A DNA stretch of 64,000 bases from Rothia mucilaginosa (GTDB lineage: Bacteria > Actinomycetota > Actinomycetes > Actinomycetales > Micrococcaceae), in NCBI RefSeq assembly GCF_901875305.1, contig NZ_CABFLY010000004.1, positions 62,001-126,000 of the forward strand, in the 5' to 3' direction. Of the stretch, positions 53,809-63,900 are shown piece after piece; position 1 is the first letter of the stretch, and each line of letters begins with the position of its first letter. The notes under the pieces are model-generated. The model was not told the DNA's origin, did not search any database, and was given only the letters and a program-made list of their open reading frames with translations. The translations under genes were made by a program, and so were the position numbers.

Positions 53809-54375
53809 ATGAATTCTACTTATAAGATGTTCGCCGTAAATGAGAAAATAATTTTGTATATCTTATTTCTCATTGTATTGCAATTTTTTTATATTTTCCC
53901 AACTGCCCTGTATACAGATTTCGATAGATTTGTCTCGCCATGTTATGGGTGGCAAAGTACCTATTTCTACTTGCCCTTCTTCGTGGTGGGAGTTGTATTA
54001 GCTAGCTTGTGGCAGATTTTTAGTATATGGCTGGGTGTCAAGCTTCGCATAGGCATTTTTTGGATTGCGTCGCTATATTTAGCTTTTAAAATGTATGGGA
54101 CTTATGAAATTGTAAAAAGCTATATCGTCAGTCCATGTAAAGTCCCTACAGAATATATGCATGGAATATTGTGGCCATATGATTTGCAAGTATTCATTCT
54201 CCTGGGTCCCGATATTGTCTCATGCGTTATTTTTATAGCAGTTTTTATTGCATGTTCTAAGCGTAGCTACTGGGTGCCAACCCTCGCAGCTATAGCCGCA
54301 TTTGTTGCGCAGTGCGTCATCTCGCTACTGCTCTGGGAATACGTTAGGGGACTTATCTACTTCCTCCTGCAGTAG
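53809..54375 (+). CDS. AT-rich membrane protein of unknown function
   Basis: A 188-aa protein (ATG 53809, AAAGGAA before it; ATG 53785 is also in frame) with about five membrane helices: KIILYILFLIVLQFFYIF, a second near YLPFFVVGVVLASLW, a third near IGIFWIASLYLAF, and two near the C-terminus. The base composition is far richer in A and T than its neighbours and uses codons rare elsewhere in the window, which suggests transfer from outside. It lies between the two mirror-image lipoprotein promoters. I recognise no family. Confidence 0.65.
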   Translation: MNSTYKMFAVNEKIILYILFLIVLQFFYIFPTALYTDFDRFVSPCYGWQSTYFYLPFFVVGVVLASLWQIFSIWLGVKLRIGIFWIASLYLAFKMYGTYEIVKSYIVSPCKVPTEYMHGILWPYDLQVFILLGPDIVSCVIFIAVFIACSKRSYWVPTLAAIAAFVAQCVISLLLWEYVRGLIYFLLQ

Positions 54376-54628
54376 CGTTGGGCCGTTGAGGTGCAGGCTT
54401 TGACGGAGCTGGAGGTTGCACCATTGGCGCCCTGGCCATGCTCCTCCGGGTATGTTGGCTTCTGCTGATTATCGGGCAAATAACAATATCTGATGCTGGT
54501 GTTTTGGTGTCGTGTTTACCCCAAGAACCCGATGGTCTCCGTATTTGCGCAAGTCAAGGCGCTAAACAGGCTTGTTTGTCGAGTTTCTTTCGAGATGTTG
54601 GATTTTAAAAAATAAACATATTTTTCTC
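54376..54628. other. Intergenic stretch after the AT-rich gene
   Basis: No intact gene. The first 100 bases are GC-normal, with a short open frame that may be a gene remnant. From about 54596 begins the AT-rich stretch shared, inverted, with 53541-53605. Confidence 0.4.
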
Positions 54629-54658
54629 TTGACCATGTATCAAAACTGCCTGTATATT
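54629..54658 (+). promoter_or_regulatory. Promoter of the lipoprotein gene at 54702
   Basis: TTGACC (54629-54634), an 18-nt spacer and TATATT (54653-54658), 43 nt before the start. The spacing and flanking bases match the promoter of the paralogue. Confidence 0.75.
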
Positions 54659-54701
54659 GAGGGGCAACTCAGTATGCTCCAGCCCACAATGAGGTGACAT
54701 T

Positions 54702-55367
54702 ATGGCCCTGAAATCCAGGACCCCCAACCCCCGCTATAACGCACTGCGATACGGTGCCGCTCTCTCAATCCTGCCCCTGCTCCTTGCCGCCTGCGGCGGT
54801 GCGAACACCGCGGCAAGCAGCACCTCCTCACCCTCAACGGCGAGCGCCTCAGCAACGGCAAGCACCACGCCGTACATCAGCTGCTCCTCATACTCCGCTG
54901 AAGATCTCGCATCAGCAGAAGCCGCCAAGCCCGTCCCGCGCACCGATGAACAGTACCCCGCGTACATCCAGTACCGGCACATCCTCGCAGACGGTGCCCA
55001 CATCATTGAGCCCAGCGAAATCGACAGCAAATGCCACGCCGCACTCAAAGCAGGGCGGAGCACCCTCCCCGAATACGTTCAAAACATCGATGCGTACAAC
55101 GCTCACCCCAGCGTCGGAGTCACCGACCCCTTCGCCGACAGCGAGTACCGAGACATCAAGAACCGCAACGAATTCATCCCCCACCGCGCAGACCTGGAAG
55201 AAGCCGCCTACCCCGAGATGATTATCCGTCTCTACGACAAGTGGTACGAGGCAGCCCCCGCAGACATCAAGACGCTCAGCGACGGCAACCGTGCACGATT
55301 CCTCGCCACGAGCGCCTACCAGCAGTGGAAGGCCCAGCCCCAAATCCCCAGCAGTTCCCGCGCATAA
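54702..55367 (+). CDS. Lipoprotein of unknown function, paralogue of the one at 52750
   Basis: The 221-aa protein has a lipoprotein signal (LRYGAALSILPLLLAAC), a Ser/Thr/Ala linker, then the folded part: EQYPAYIQYRHIL, SEYRDIKNRNEFIPHRADLEEAAYPEMIIRLYDKW and APADIKTLSDGNRA. These align in order with the paralogue on the other strand. Four Cys in the mature part may form disulfides. The gene pair faces apart around the AT-rich membrane-protein gene. The function is unknown. Confidence 0.75.
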   Translation: MALKSRTPNPRYNALRYGAALSILPLLLAACGGANTAASSTSSPSTASASATASTTPYISCSSYSAEDLASAEAAKPVPRTDEQYPAYIQYRHILADGAHIIEPSEIDSKCHAALKAGRSTLPEYVQNIDAYNAHPSVGVTDPFADSEYRDIKNRNEFIPHRADLEEAAYPEMIIRLYDKWYEAAPADIKTLSDGNRARFLATSAYQQWKAQPQIPSSSRA

Positions 55368-55397
55368 ACCCACTCACGCATAAACCCGCGCAAAAAC

Positions 55398-55436
55398 AGT
55401 TGTGGCGGTGACCGAACAACGGTCACCGCCACAACT
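55398..55436. terminator. Terminator, copy 2 of an identical 39-bp hairpin
   Basis: Identical over 39 bases to 52671-52709 and in the same place relative to the other lipoprotein gene, so gene plus terminator were duplicated, or the hairpin was copied by recombination. Confidence 0.9.
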
Positions 55437-55469
55437 CTTTAAACGCTCATTACCGGGCTTATTTTTTTT

Positions 55470-55478
55470 GGGGGGGGG
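55470..55478. repeat. T8-G9 homopolymer tract behind pdxT
   Basis: Eight T then nine G directly adjoin the pdxT stop. On the pdxT strand this reads C9 then A8. Slippage here would change the 3' end of the pdxT message, not the protein. Confidence 0.75.
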
Positions 55479-55481
55479 AGG

Positions 55482-56120
55482 CTAGTTGCCCTTCACCTCG
55501 CGTGCCAGAGCCAGCAGCTCCTCATGCACCGTCGTATCGCCCGTAACCTCCGGGTGGAAAGAAATACCGATCAGGTTGCCCGAACGCACACCCACAATCT
55601 TCCCCTCATGACGAGCCGTCACCTGCACACCCTCACCAGTGCCAGTCACAATCGGCGCACGAATAAACGCCGTATCAATAACCACCTCATCACCGGCAGG
55701 AGTCAGCCACGGCAGGCGCACCTCCGCAGAATCAACCTGCGAACCAAACGCGTTACGCCCCACCGAAACATCCAAAACACCCAGCGACTGCTGACCCGGC
55801 GCCGGATCATCAATACGCTTCGACAACATAATCAGGCCAGCACACGTACCCAGAGTCGGCAGGCCCGAAGAAATCGCCTCAATCAGCGGCTCACGCACAC
55901 CAAAAATACGGGTCAAACGGTCAATCGTCGACGACTCACCACCCGGCAAAACCAGCGCATCCAGACCCTCAAGCTGCTCACCGGTACGCACCCAACGCAC
56001 CTGCGCGCCCAAAGACTCCAGCATCAGCGCATGCTCACACACGCCGCCCTGCAACGCCAAAACACCAACCGTCAAACCCTCACCCGGCAAAACACCGGTA
56101 GGCTGAACCTTCTCAACCAT
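55482..56120 (-). CDS. pdxT: Pyridoxal-5'-phosphate synthase, glutaminase subunit
   Basis: The 212-aa class I glutamine amidotransferase releases ammonia for PdxS. VGVLALQGGVCEHALML is the family start, LPGGESSTI binds glutamine, Cys in LGTCAGLIMLS is the nucleophile, and FHPEVTGD holds the His-Glu pair. ATG 56120 has AAGGGAG before it, so the in-frame GTG at 56135 is not chosen. It follows pdxS by about 115 nt on the same strand, forming the usual pdxS-pdxT pair. Confidence 0.95.
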   Translation of the reverse strand: MVEKVQPTGVLPGEGLTVGVLALQGGVCEHALMLESLGAQVRWVRTGEQLEGLDALVLPGGESSTIDRLTRIFGVREPLIEAISSGLPTLGTCAGLIMLSKRIDDPAPGQQSLGVLDVSVGRNAFGSQVDSAEVRLPWLTPAGDEVVIDTAFIRAPIVTGTGEGVQVTARHEGKIVGVRSGNLIGISFHPEVTGDTTVHEELLALAREVKGN

Positions 56121-56235
56121 CACCGCTCCCTTCACAAAACAACAAACACAACAAACACAAGGAGGGTGGGACCCGCCTCAGCGAACCCCACCCCCTCATC
56201 AAACACTCACCCCAAATACGGGGTGCGCGCACGAA

Positions 56236-57141
56236 TTACCAGCCGCGCTCCGCCAGGCGGTGCGGTGCCGGAATGTCAGCAACATTAATGCCGACCATAG
56301 CCTCACCCAGGCCGCGAGAAGCCTCAGCAACCTTCTCCGGGTCATTGTAGAAAGCAGTAGCCTTCACGATAGCCTTCGCGCGAGCAACCGGGTCGCCCGA
56401 CTTGAAGATACCGGAGCCAACGAACACGCCGTCAGCGCCCAGCTGCATCATCATCGCAGCGTCAGCGGGGGTAGCCACGCCACCAGCGGTGAACATCACC
56501 ACGGGCAGCTTGCCGGTCTTAGCGACCTCGAGCACCAGCTCGTACGGTGCAGCCAGTTCCTTAGCCTTCACGTACAGCTCATCGGGCATGGTGTTGTACA
56601 GGCCCTGCAGCTCAGCAATCTGACGCTTAATGGTGCGGATGTGCTTAGTCGCCTCAGAGACGTCACCGGTACCAGCCTCGCCCTTCGAGCGGATCATAGC
56701 GGCACCCTCGGTGATACGGCGCAGAGCCTCACCCAGGTTGGTAGCACCACACACGAAAGGAACCTTGAACTGGTGCTTATCAATGTGGTTCACGTAGTCA
56801 GCGGGGGAAAGAACCTCAGACTCGTCAATGTAGTCGACCTTCAGGGTCTCCAGAATCTGAGCCTCAACGAAGTGGCCGATGCGTGCCTTCGCCATGACCG
56901 GGATCGAAACAGCATCAATGATGCCCTCAATCATGTCCGGGTCAGACATACGAGCCACGCCGCCCTGCGCACGAATATCCGCGGGAACGCGCTCGAGAGC
57001 CATGACGGCAACAGCGCCAGCATCTTCAGCGATCTTAGCCTGTTCGGGGGTGACGACGTCCATGATGACGCCGCCCTTGAGCATGTCGGCCAGGCCGCGC
57101 TTAACAAGCGGGCTGCCGGTTACGGTGTTGTTATCAGTCAT
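56236..57141 (-). CDS. pdxS: Pyridoxal-5'-phosphate synthase, lyase subunit
   Basis: The 301-aa (beta/alpha)8 enzyme builds PLP from ribose-5-phosphate, glyceraldehyde-3-phosphate and ammonia. Motifs are [20 protein letters not shown] (Asp and first Lys region), [35 protein letters not shown] with the Schiff-base Lys, [24 protein letters not shown] and the C-terminal [18 protein letters not shown] precedes the ATG. No MocR/PdxR regulator is adjacent. Confidence 0.97.
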   Translation of the reverse strand: MTDNNTVTGSPLVKRGLADMLKGGVIMDVVTPEQAKIAEDAGAVAVMALERVPADIRAQGGVARMSDPDMIEGIIDAVSIPVMAKARIGHFVEAQILETLKVDYIDESEVLSPADYVNHIDKHQFKVPFVCGATNLGEALRRITEGAAMIRSKGEAGTGDVSEATKHIRTIKRQIAELQGLYNTMPDELYVKAKELAAPYELVLEVAKTGKLPVVMFTAGGVATPADAAMMMQLGADGVFVGSGIFKSGDPVARAKAIVKATAFYNDPEKVAEASRGLGEAMVGINVADIPAPHRLAERGW

Positions 57142-57554
57142 GACCTTATCTTCTCACGTTCTGAGTGTTCGCGCGCACTCACGGAGGCGGATTTTCTGTT
57201 CTCTGACACAGTACGACCCCAAGTTCACGTCAGAATGACACAAAACGTCATGAAAAGCGGTCAGAGTAGGGCGGTTCGTGGGTTGAGCAGGCCCGCCGGA
57301 TGCACGGGGCCGCCTCCCATAAACTCACACCCCGAGCGGCCATACGGCAGGTTTTACTCACGGTGAGCATCTACCCACCCGCGCTGAACATCGGTAAAAT
57401 ATGGAAGTTACGCCCGCACTTACCCCCACGCGGAAGCCTCAACGGCGCAGGGAACGAGCAAGACATTTCGGGCACCCCGGCACCCGCACATTCGCGGACA
57501 TCAGCCGTCTATCTGACGCACACAAGTGACCGGACCGCACAGACCAAGGAACCT
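57142..57554. promoter_or_regulatory. Divergent region between pdxS and the MATE gene
   Basis: About 410 nt; an open frame runs through it into the MATE gene, but it lacks a ribosome site and homology to MATE N-termini. Promoters for both genes must lie here; I could not define them. Confidence 0.45.
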
Positions 57555-59105
57555 ATGACGTCCCACCAGACTGAAAACAACGCGCCCAAAAACGGTGCCT
57601 CCGAAAACACTGCACCCAAGAACACCGCACCCGCCGCAGGACACCGCCCGCACGGTCCCCACGGCCCGCACGGCGCAAGCGAAGACCCGCAGAACATCTA
57701 CCTGCTCAAAGAAGCACCCATCCTCAAGGCGCTCCTCTCCCTCGGCGTGCCCATGGCGCTCGGCCTCGCCATCACCAGCATCTACAACGTGGTGAACTCC
57801 TACTTCGTCGGCCACTACGGCGGCACCGAAGACCTCGCCGCCACCAGCTACGGCGTGCCCGTCTTCGGCGTCATTATGGCCATTGCGGGCCTGTTCGGTC
57901 TGGGCTCCTCAACCCTCGCCTCCCGCAAGCTCGGTGAAGGCCAGCCCGCCCACGAAATTCACCGCGTCACCTCCTTCGCGCTGTACTCGGCGCTCGGTGC
58001 CGGTATCGTCGCGGCGGCTATCGGCTTCATCCTCGCCGACCCGATCACCAGCATCATGGGTGCATCCGGCGGCTCCTACGAACCGACCCGCATCTACGTG
58101 CACCTCCTGTTCCTCGGCGCGCCCCTCGCTATCGGCATGTTCACCCTCGAACAGCTCGTGCGCTCCGAAGGCTACGCCAAGCAGTCCATGTACGGCCTCA
58201 TCGTCGGCACCGTCGTCGCCTGCATCTTCGACGTGCTGTTCATCGCCATCATGGGCATGGGCATCGCCGGTGCCGGTTGGACGATGATCCTGGCGAACGC
58301 TGCGTCCATGCTGTACTACCTGCTGTTCCTGATGCGTCAGAGCGAGAACTTCTCCGCGAACATCCGAGACTTCTCCCTCGACCCCGCCATCATCAAGCCC
58401 GTGGTCGCGGTCGGTGCCGCCGAACTCATTCAGAGCCTCAATCTGATCTTCTCCGCCCTGCTACTGAACAACCTCGCCGCCTCCTACGGTGACGACACCG
58501 TCGCGGCGTTCGGCCTGGCAATGCGCCTGAACATGGTGCCCGAAATGCTGTGTATGGGTCTGTGTATGGGCGGTATCCCGCTGTACGCCTACGCGTACGG
58601 TGCCCGCAACGGCGCCCGCGTGAAGCAGGCGCTGCGCACCGCAACCATGCTGTCCGTCATTACCTCCGTAACCATCACCATTCCGGTGCTAATTTTCCGC
58701 CGCGAACTGCTCGCCGTGGTTGGTGATGAGCGTCTGGTCTCCGCCGGTGAAGAGATTCTGGTTGCGTTGATGCTCGCCGCCGTGTTCAACGCGGTCAGCA
58801 TCGTGTTCGTCTCCTGGTTCCAGGCGGCCGGTAAGGGCGGCCCGGCAATGCTGATGACCCTCGGTATTGCGCTGCTGTTCTTCCCCGCCGTGTACTTCGG
58901 CAACATGTGGTTCGGCTTTAAGGGCCTGACCTGGGCGTTCCCCTTCACCCAGGTGCTCGCCTGCGCGCTGGGCCTGGTGCTCTTCCTCGCCACGGGTGGT
59001 GCGAAGGTGCCGCCCGCTGAAGCTGAGGTTGAGACTGAAGGTTCTGAGGATTCGGACGTTCAGGCTGCCCAGGTTTCTGGCGCACAGCCCGAACAGAAGG
59101 CATAG
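57555..59105 (+). CDS. MATE-family multidrug/metabolite exporter
   Basis: From ATG 57555 (AAGGA just before) the protein is 516 aa. A hydrophilic N-terminal 50 residues include HGPHGPHG, a His-rich patch that might bind metal. Twelve helices in two MatE repeats follow: ILKALLSLGVPMALGLAITSIYNVVNSYFVGHYGGTEDLAA for repeat 1 and VGAAELIQSLNLIFSALLLNNLA for repeat 2. LGSSTLASRKLGEG is also typical. It exports drugs or metabolites against sodium or protons. The acidic C-terminal tail is species-specific. A terminator follows. Confidence 0.9.
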   Translation: MTSHQTENNAPKNGASENTAPKNTAPAAGHRPHGPHGPHGASEDPQNIYLLKEAPILKALLSLGVPMALGLAITSIYNVVNSYFVGHYGGTEDLAATSYGVPVFGVIMAIAGLFGLGSSTLASRKLGEGQPAHEIHRVTSFALYSALGAGIVAAAIGFILADPITSIMGASGGSYEPTRIYVHLLFLGAPLAIGMFTLEQLVRSEGYAKQSMYGLIVGTVVACIFDVLFIAIMGMGIAGAGWTMILANAASMLYYLLFLMRQSENFSANIRDFSLDPAIIKPVVAVGAAELIQSLNLIFSALLLNNLAASYGDDTVAAFGLAMRLNMVPEMLCMGLCMGGIPLYAYAYGARNGARVKQALRTATMLSVITSVTITIPVLIFRRELLAVVGDERLVSAGEEILVALMLAAVFNAVSIVFVSWFQAAGKGGPAMLMTLGIALLFFPAVYFGNMWFGFKGLTWAFPFTQVLACALGLVLFLATGGAKVPPAEAEVETEGSEDSDVQAAQVSGAQPEQKA

Positions 59106-59129
59106 TCCTCGGTCTGCGAAAACATAGTA

Positions 59130-59165
59130 AAAGCCCTGGACTCCCATATGGGAGCCCGGGGCTTT
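59130..59165. terminator. Terminator between the MATE gene and nadE
   Basis: AAAGCCC-GG-CTCC pairs with GGGAG-CC-GGGCTTT around CATAT, between convergent genes. Confidence 0.8.
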
Positions 59166-59217
59166 CACGTTAGTTTTTACGCCGGTTGAGGCGCTCAACC
59201 GGAAGACGCTATCCGCG

Positions 59218-60051
59218 CTAGTTCTTCCACCAGGAATCAAAAATCGTCACCGGAGTAGTGCGCTTATGGCGGCTACGCAGGTAAATCTGCTCCAGCTTCG
59301 CGGCCGCCGCCGCCTCGATTTCCTTACCCTCCAGGTAGTCATCAATCTGCGGGTAAGTCAGACCCAGCTCATCCTCATCAGTGCGACCGGGCACGCCGTC
59401 CAGCAGGTCAGCCGTCGGCGGCTTAGCCCACAGGCGCTCAGACGCACCCAAAACACGCAGCAGTAGCTGATTCTGGCGCTTATTCAGGCCGTACAGCGGC
59501 AGCAGGTCCGCGCCGCCGTCACCGAACTTCGTGAAGAAACCCGTAATGGACTCCGCCGCATGGTCAGTACCCACCACCAGGTAGCCGGGGCCGCCAGCAA
59601 CCGCGTACTGGGCAATCATGCGGGCGCGCGCCTTCACATTACCCTTGTTGAAATCGCTCATCTGCTCGCCGGTTGCGGCAGTGTAGGCGGTGTCGAAACC
59701 GTCGACAGCCTCCGCAATGTTGAAGGTTAGGGAGCGGGTGGGCTGGATGAAACGTAGCGCCTCCTGCGCGTCCTCTTCGTCGTGCTGCACACGGTAGGGC
59801 AGGCGCACCGCCACGAACTCGGTGGTGCGGCCGCGCTCGTTGAGGCGGTCCACCGCCAGCTGGCAGAGGCGACCCGCCAGAGTGGAGTCGATGCCGCCGC
59901 TGATGCCCAGTACCAGGCCGCGGCTTCCGGTGGCTTCCAGGTAGTCGCAGATGAACTGGATGCGGCGCTCCACTTCTTCGCGTGCCTGCTCTTCGGTCAT
60001 GTTGGGCTTGACGCCCATTTCACGGATGATCTGTGCCTGTAATTCACGCAT
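59218..60051 (-). CDS. nadE: Ammonia-dependent NAD+ synthetase
   Basis: The 277-aa enzyme makes NAD from deamido-NAD, ATP and ammonia. It shows the N-type ATP pyrophosphatase loop GISGGIDSTLAG, VRLPYRVQHDEEDA, NFNKGNVKARARMIAQYA-like sequence (DFNKGNVKARARM), VGTDHAAESITGFFTKFGDGGADLLPL, and KPPTADLLDGVPGRTDEDELG. It lacks a nitrilase domain, so it uses free ammonia. The first codons MRELQAQ and the bases before them are partly duplicated at 60850-60890. Confidence 0.96.
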   Translation of the reverse strand: MRELQAQIIREMGVKPNMTEEQAREEVERRIQFICDYLEATGSRGLVLGISGGIDSTLAGRLCQLAVDRLNERGRTTEFVAVRLPYRVQHDEEDAQEALRFIQPTRSLTFNIAEAVDGFDTAYTAATGEQMSDFNKGNVKARARMIAQYAVAGGPGYLVVGTDHAAESITGFFTKFGDGGADLLPLYGLNKRQNQLLLRVLGASERLWAKPPTADLLDGVPGRTDEDELGLTYPQIDDYLEGKEIEAAAAAKLEQIYLRSRHKRTTPVTIFDSWWKN

Positions 60052-60339
60052 GACTTAAGTGTACGCTCCACCTTATAGCCCGTGCGGTGAACTGCCGGGG
60101 GAGGCGAGGTAGTGTTCCACACGGTGCGTTCAGCGCGGCGTACGCGGCGGGTTCAGTATCGTTTCAGCCCTGAAAATACACAGCATACTCACCGGTAAAA
60201 ACCCTGTGCGACAACCCGTGCGGCTGTTAGCATGAACATACGGTTCAAATACCGTTCAAAATAGCCGGTGATGAGGGAAAACACCCCTATACCCGCTACG
60301 CCACAGAACACGTCAACCAAGGACGGTGAAGACAGCACC

Positions 60340-60642
60340 ATGGCAAAAACAAAAACTGAACTCTACGACGAGCTCGTAGACATCGAAACCAGCCTCGAAA
60401 ACCACCCGCTTACCTCCGGGAAAATTGCGGAGGCGAATATCCTCATCGAGCAGATGAAGGAGCAGGGCGCCACCCAGGAAGAAATCAATGAGGCACTCAT
60501 CCGGCAGGGGCTGCCTTCCCTCGTGGAGATGGGCAAGAGTGTCTTGCGGCAGTCTTTCAGCCTCTGGAAGCTGAGTCACCGCAAGTCCAAGGTGGAAGCC
60601 GCCATTGAGAAGCTCAACCTTAAAGAAGCCCGCCGCCGCTAA
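60340..60642 (+). CDS. Small helical protein of unknown function
   Basis: From ATG 60340 the protein is 100 aa, begins MAKTKTELYDELVDIETSLENHP and is charged and largely helical (LIEQMKEQGATQEEINEALIRQGL, RKSKVEAAIEKLNLKEARRR). Starts further upstream, from 60268, are in frame but begin with a Thr/Pro-rich stretch of low coding look. There is no membrane segment. I recognise no family. A terminator follows. Confidence 0.65.
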   Translation: MAKTKTELYDELVDIETSLENHPLTSGKIAEANILIEQMKEQGATQEEINEALIRQGLPSLVEMGKSVLRQSFSLWKLSHRKSKVEAAIEKLNLKEARRR

Positions 60643-60672
60643 CTAGCCCGCCTCGGGCAGGGTGAGGCAAAT

Positions 60673-60715
60673 AAATACCCCCGGCAGATGCGTACAGCAT
60701 CCACCGGGGGTATTT
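60673..60715. terminator. Terminator after the small helical protein
   Basis: AAATACCCCCGG pairs with CCGGGGGTATTT around a 19-nt loop, followed by CTTTTT. It also lies behind the short ORF on the other strand. Confidence 0.85.
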
Positions 60716-60731
60716 CTTTTTCAAAGGAATA

Positions 60732-60872
60732 TCAGTGGCTTAGATTTTCAAAGACGCTCTCATAGCGGTCAACAAAATCAGCCGCCGCGTTCAGAAGCTC
60801 CTCTTGATCGAGGACATCCCGAGTAGCTGACAGCGTCTCATCCTCGCTATTCTGAACCTGTAATTCACGCAT
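60732..60872 (-). CDS. Possible 46-aa ORF that copies the nadE start
   Basis: ATG 60872 opens a 46-codon frame beginning MRELQVQ, like nadE (MRELQAQ). The bases before it (GTAGACTTAGGTT) also resemble those before nadE. The rest (DETLSATRDVLDQEELLNAAADF, ending ENLSH) is acidic and unrelated to nadE. It may be a real small gene that captured the nadE start, or a duplicated fragment. It lies between two terminators. Confidence 0.45.
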   Translation of the reverse strand: MRELQVQNSEDETLSATRDVLDQEELLNAAADFVDRYESVFENLSH

Positions 60873-60912
60873 AACCTAAGTCTACGCCGCAGACATAACA
60901 GCCCACAGAAAA

Positions 60913-60950
60913 GGCCGTGCCGGGGCAGAAAACTCCACCCCGACACGGCC
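60913..60950 (-). terminator. Terminator of the subtilase gene
   Basis: GGCCGTGCCGGGG pairs with CCCCGACACGGCC (one mismatch). On the minus strand it is followed by TTTTC. Confidence 0.85.
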
Positions 60951-60967
60951 CTCACATCCGCATCCGA

Positions 60968-63900
60968 CTAGCGGTTATTCAGCACGCGCACGTTATAGCG
61001 GTGCAAGAACGCCGCCATCGCGCCACGCTCAATCGGCTGAACCGGACGGAACGAACCATCAGCCCAACCCGTCGTAATACGCTGCTCAGCCAGCCACGAA
61101 ATCTCACGATAGAACTGGCTACCCGCCGCCACATCAGTAAACGGCGACACCGCAGGAGCCGAATAGGCCGGCGAACCCGCAAAACGGTAGAAGAACGCCG
61201 CCATCGCGTCACGATTCACCGCATCGTTCGGGTGGAACGTACCATCCGACCAGCCGGTCGTAATGCCGCGGGCGCGCATCCACTCAATCTCCTTGTAGAA
61301 CGGGTGGTCACGCGGCACATCCTTGAAACTCGGAGTGGACGGCGCAGTGAACTGCGGCGAACCCGCCATACGGTAGAAGAACGCCGCCATAGCGCCGCGC
61401 TCCACCGAACCATTCGGGCGGAATGTGCCGTCAGGGTAGCCGGTCGTAATGCGACGCTGAGCCAGCCAGTTAATGTCGTTCACGAACGGGTAATCCGCCG
61501 GAACATCCTTGAAATGCGCGCTCTCGGCGAGATCCTCAGAAGCCATCGACACACGCAAAACCTGCGCACGCTCACCCGTAGCACCGTTCACACCCGACAG
61601 GTCGCCGGTCGCATTGTGCATGTGCAGGAACAGGGCAGAGCCCTTCGCCTCACCGCTGCGGTGCGCCACCAGGTTCGTGCCCGGTGCATCCACGAACAGG
61701 TTCGGAACGTCCGCCGAATCGCCGCTAAACCACAGCGCCGGGGTGGCGTAGTTGAACGACACCGGCTCGGTCGTATCCACCACAGTTGTCGCAGAGAACG
61801 CGCTCGCCGTCGTCACCGAATACGAAATCTCGGTCGACTCAGCCTCCGGGTCCAGACCCAGAACGCTCAGCGGAACACTCATCACCAGAGTGTTCGAATC
61901 CATGATGTTCGTATCCGTATCACCCCAGGTGCCGTTCAGCGGGTACAGGGCGTTCGCGATCGCATACCACTTACCGTCCCTACCGCGCTGCGAAACCTTC
62001 ACCAGCGGGTAATCCAAACCCTTCTCACGCACCGTCTGCAGACGGTAATCGGTCGTGCCGTCCTTATCAGTATCGATGAACACGTAGTAGGTGCCGCGCG
62101 GGGTCACCTCCTGCCAATTACCCCAGGTCGAAATACCGAAGGACAGCTGCGCCTGCGAGGTATCCTCACCGGCAGCCTTCAACGCCGCCACATTCGAGGT
62201 AGCACCCACATACTGCAGGTCCATGCGGGAATCCGAACCGGTACCCAGCTTCGCAATGGGGATGCGCGGGCTCGAAACGCCCAACTCAAACGCACCCAGC
62301 AGAGAGCGGTAACCGCCCTGGTTCACTGCGGTGCCCTCAACGGACAGGCGCTGTTCCAGCGCGCCCGGACCATTCGAACCGAAGTGGATATCCGCACCGG
62401 CCACACGCAGCGCACTCACCGGCTTCGGGGCCACGTGCAGGGGCATGCGCAGGGTCTTCACCGTTGCCGACGGGTCAGCATCAGTCAGGATCAGGCGGCC
62501 CGAAGCGCTCGCAATATACTGGCGGGCACCCGAAATAGTCACCGCACCGGTCGAGAAGTTCACCGAATCCTGGGTCGGATACATGGACGGATCCATAGTC
62601 TTCACCAGCTTCGACGGGTCAATACGCACCGTCACAGTGAACGACGCAGTCTGACCGGCACCCACAGACACGGACTGCGGGTAGGAGAACTCCACACCCG
62701 GAATGGTCGTGCTGCCCTCATAGTTCAGGGTGTAGGTGTGCGCCACCGAATCAGTATTCTCAACACTCACGCGGTGCTGCAGGGTCTGCACACCGGCATT
62801 CGGGGTGTACTCGAGTACGCCGAAAGTATCCGAAACCAGCTCGGGCCGTGCCGTGTTGAACAGCATCACGCGGTCAGCCACGGCCGCACGCGTGTTGATG
62901 CGGCCGGTACCCACACGGTCCACAGCGTACGGGTTACCCCAGGCGTCCTGCATGCGGTGATCCGCGGTGTTCATGATGGCGGTCTTAATCATGCGCGGAC
63001 CGTACTCCGGGTGCGCCTGCATAATCAGCGCCGCCACACCGGCAACAAACGGCGTGGACATGGACGTACCGGTCTTTACGGTCGCCTCAGTACCGCCGCC
63101 AACCAGGATCGAGGAAATGTTCGTGCCCGGTGCCGCAACGTCTGGCTTCGTGATGCCGTGCGAGCCGTGCATACCGCGCGCGGTCGAGGTGTTCGCCTGA
63201 TCCAGCTTGCCGTTCTGCACGCGAATCGACTCGCGCAGGTTCTCGCCCAGCTGCAGGGTCAGGTGGCCCGAATCAATCTGGGAGGAGAGGCGCTCCACTT
63301 GGCTCTTGGCCAGACGCACGCCCGGAATAGCGGAGTTACCGCCAATAGCGGTGTCACCGACCTCAGTGTTCGAGGCGACGACCACGCCGGTAGCGCCCGC
63401 CGCCTGCAGGTTATCGAAGCGCATGCGCGAACCGCAGGGGACGGTGCCGTCAGCCTCCGCCCAATCAATGAGGGCCCACTTGCCTTTCAGCGCCGCGGCC
63501 TCCTCCTCAGTGAAGGCCTTGCACGCGTAACGGTTGCGGGAGGCGGCACGCACCACGGTGCCGCGTAGCTGCTCCTCGGTGGCCTTTGCGTAGTTGAAGC
63601 TCACCGAGTAGTCGCCGTAGGTGTCGGCCTCGTTCGCGGGGGCGAGGATCTTCACGCGGTCCGCCATCTGGGTCGAACCAATCGAGTTCGCCACGGTCAG
63701 GCTGTAGGCGCTGGTGCCGGGGCCGCCCGAGTTGGAGTAGGTGTCACCCACGGCGTTGTAGTTGTTGGCGTTACCCGCTGCAACCACGGAGAGGATGCCC
63801 TCGCGGTAGAGGGAGCCGACCGCGTAGTTCACGGTCTCATCGAACACACCGAACTCGTTGCCCAGCGACAGGTTCGCGATGTCGGCGCGGTCCGAGAAGT

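Noticed and set aside
57300..57554. N-terminal extension of the MATE protein
   Set aside because: No ribosome site, and unlike any MATE N-terminus; ATG 57555 is well supported.
60917..63568. Long open frame of 883 codons antisense to the subtilase
   Set aside because: It is rich in Arg, His and Gln in the way a shadow of a high-GC gene is, has no motif, and the opposite strand shows clear protease and SLH domains.
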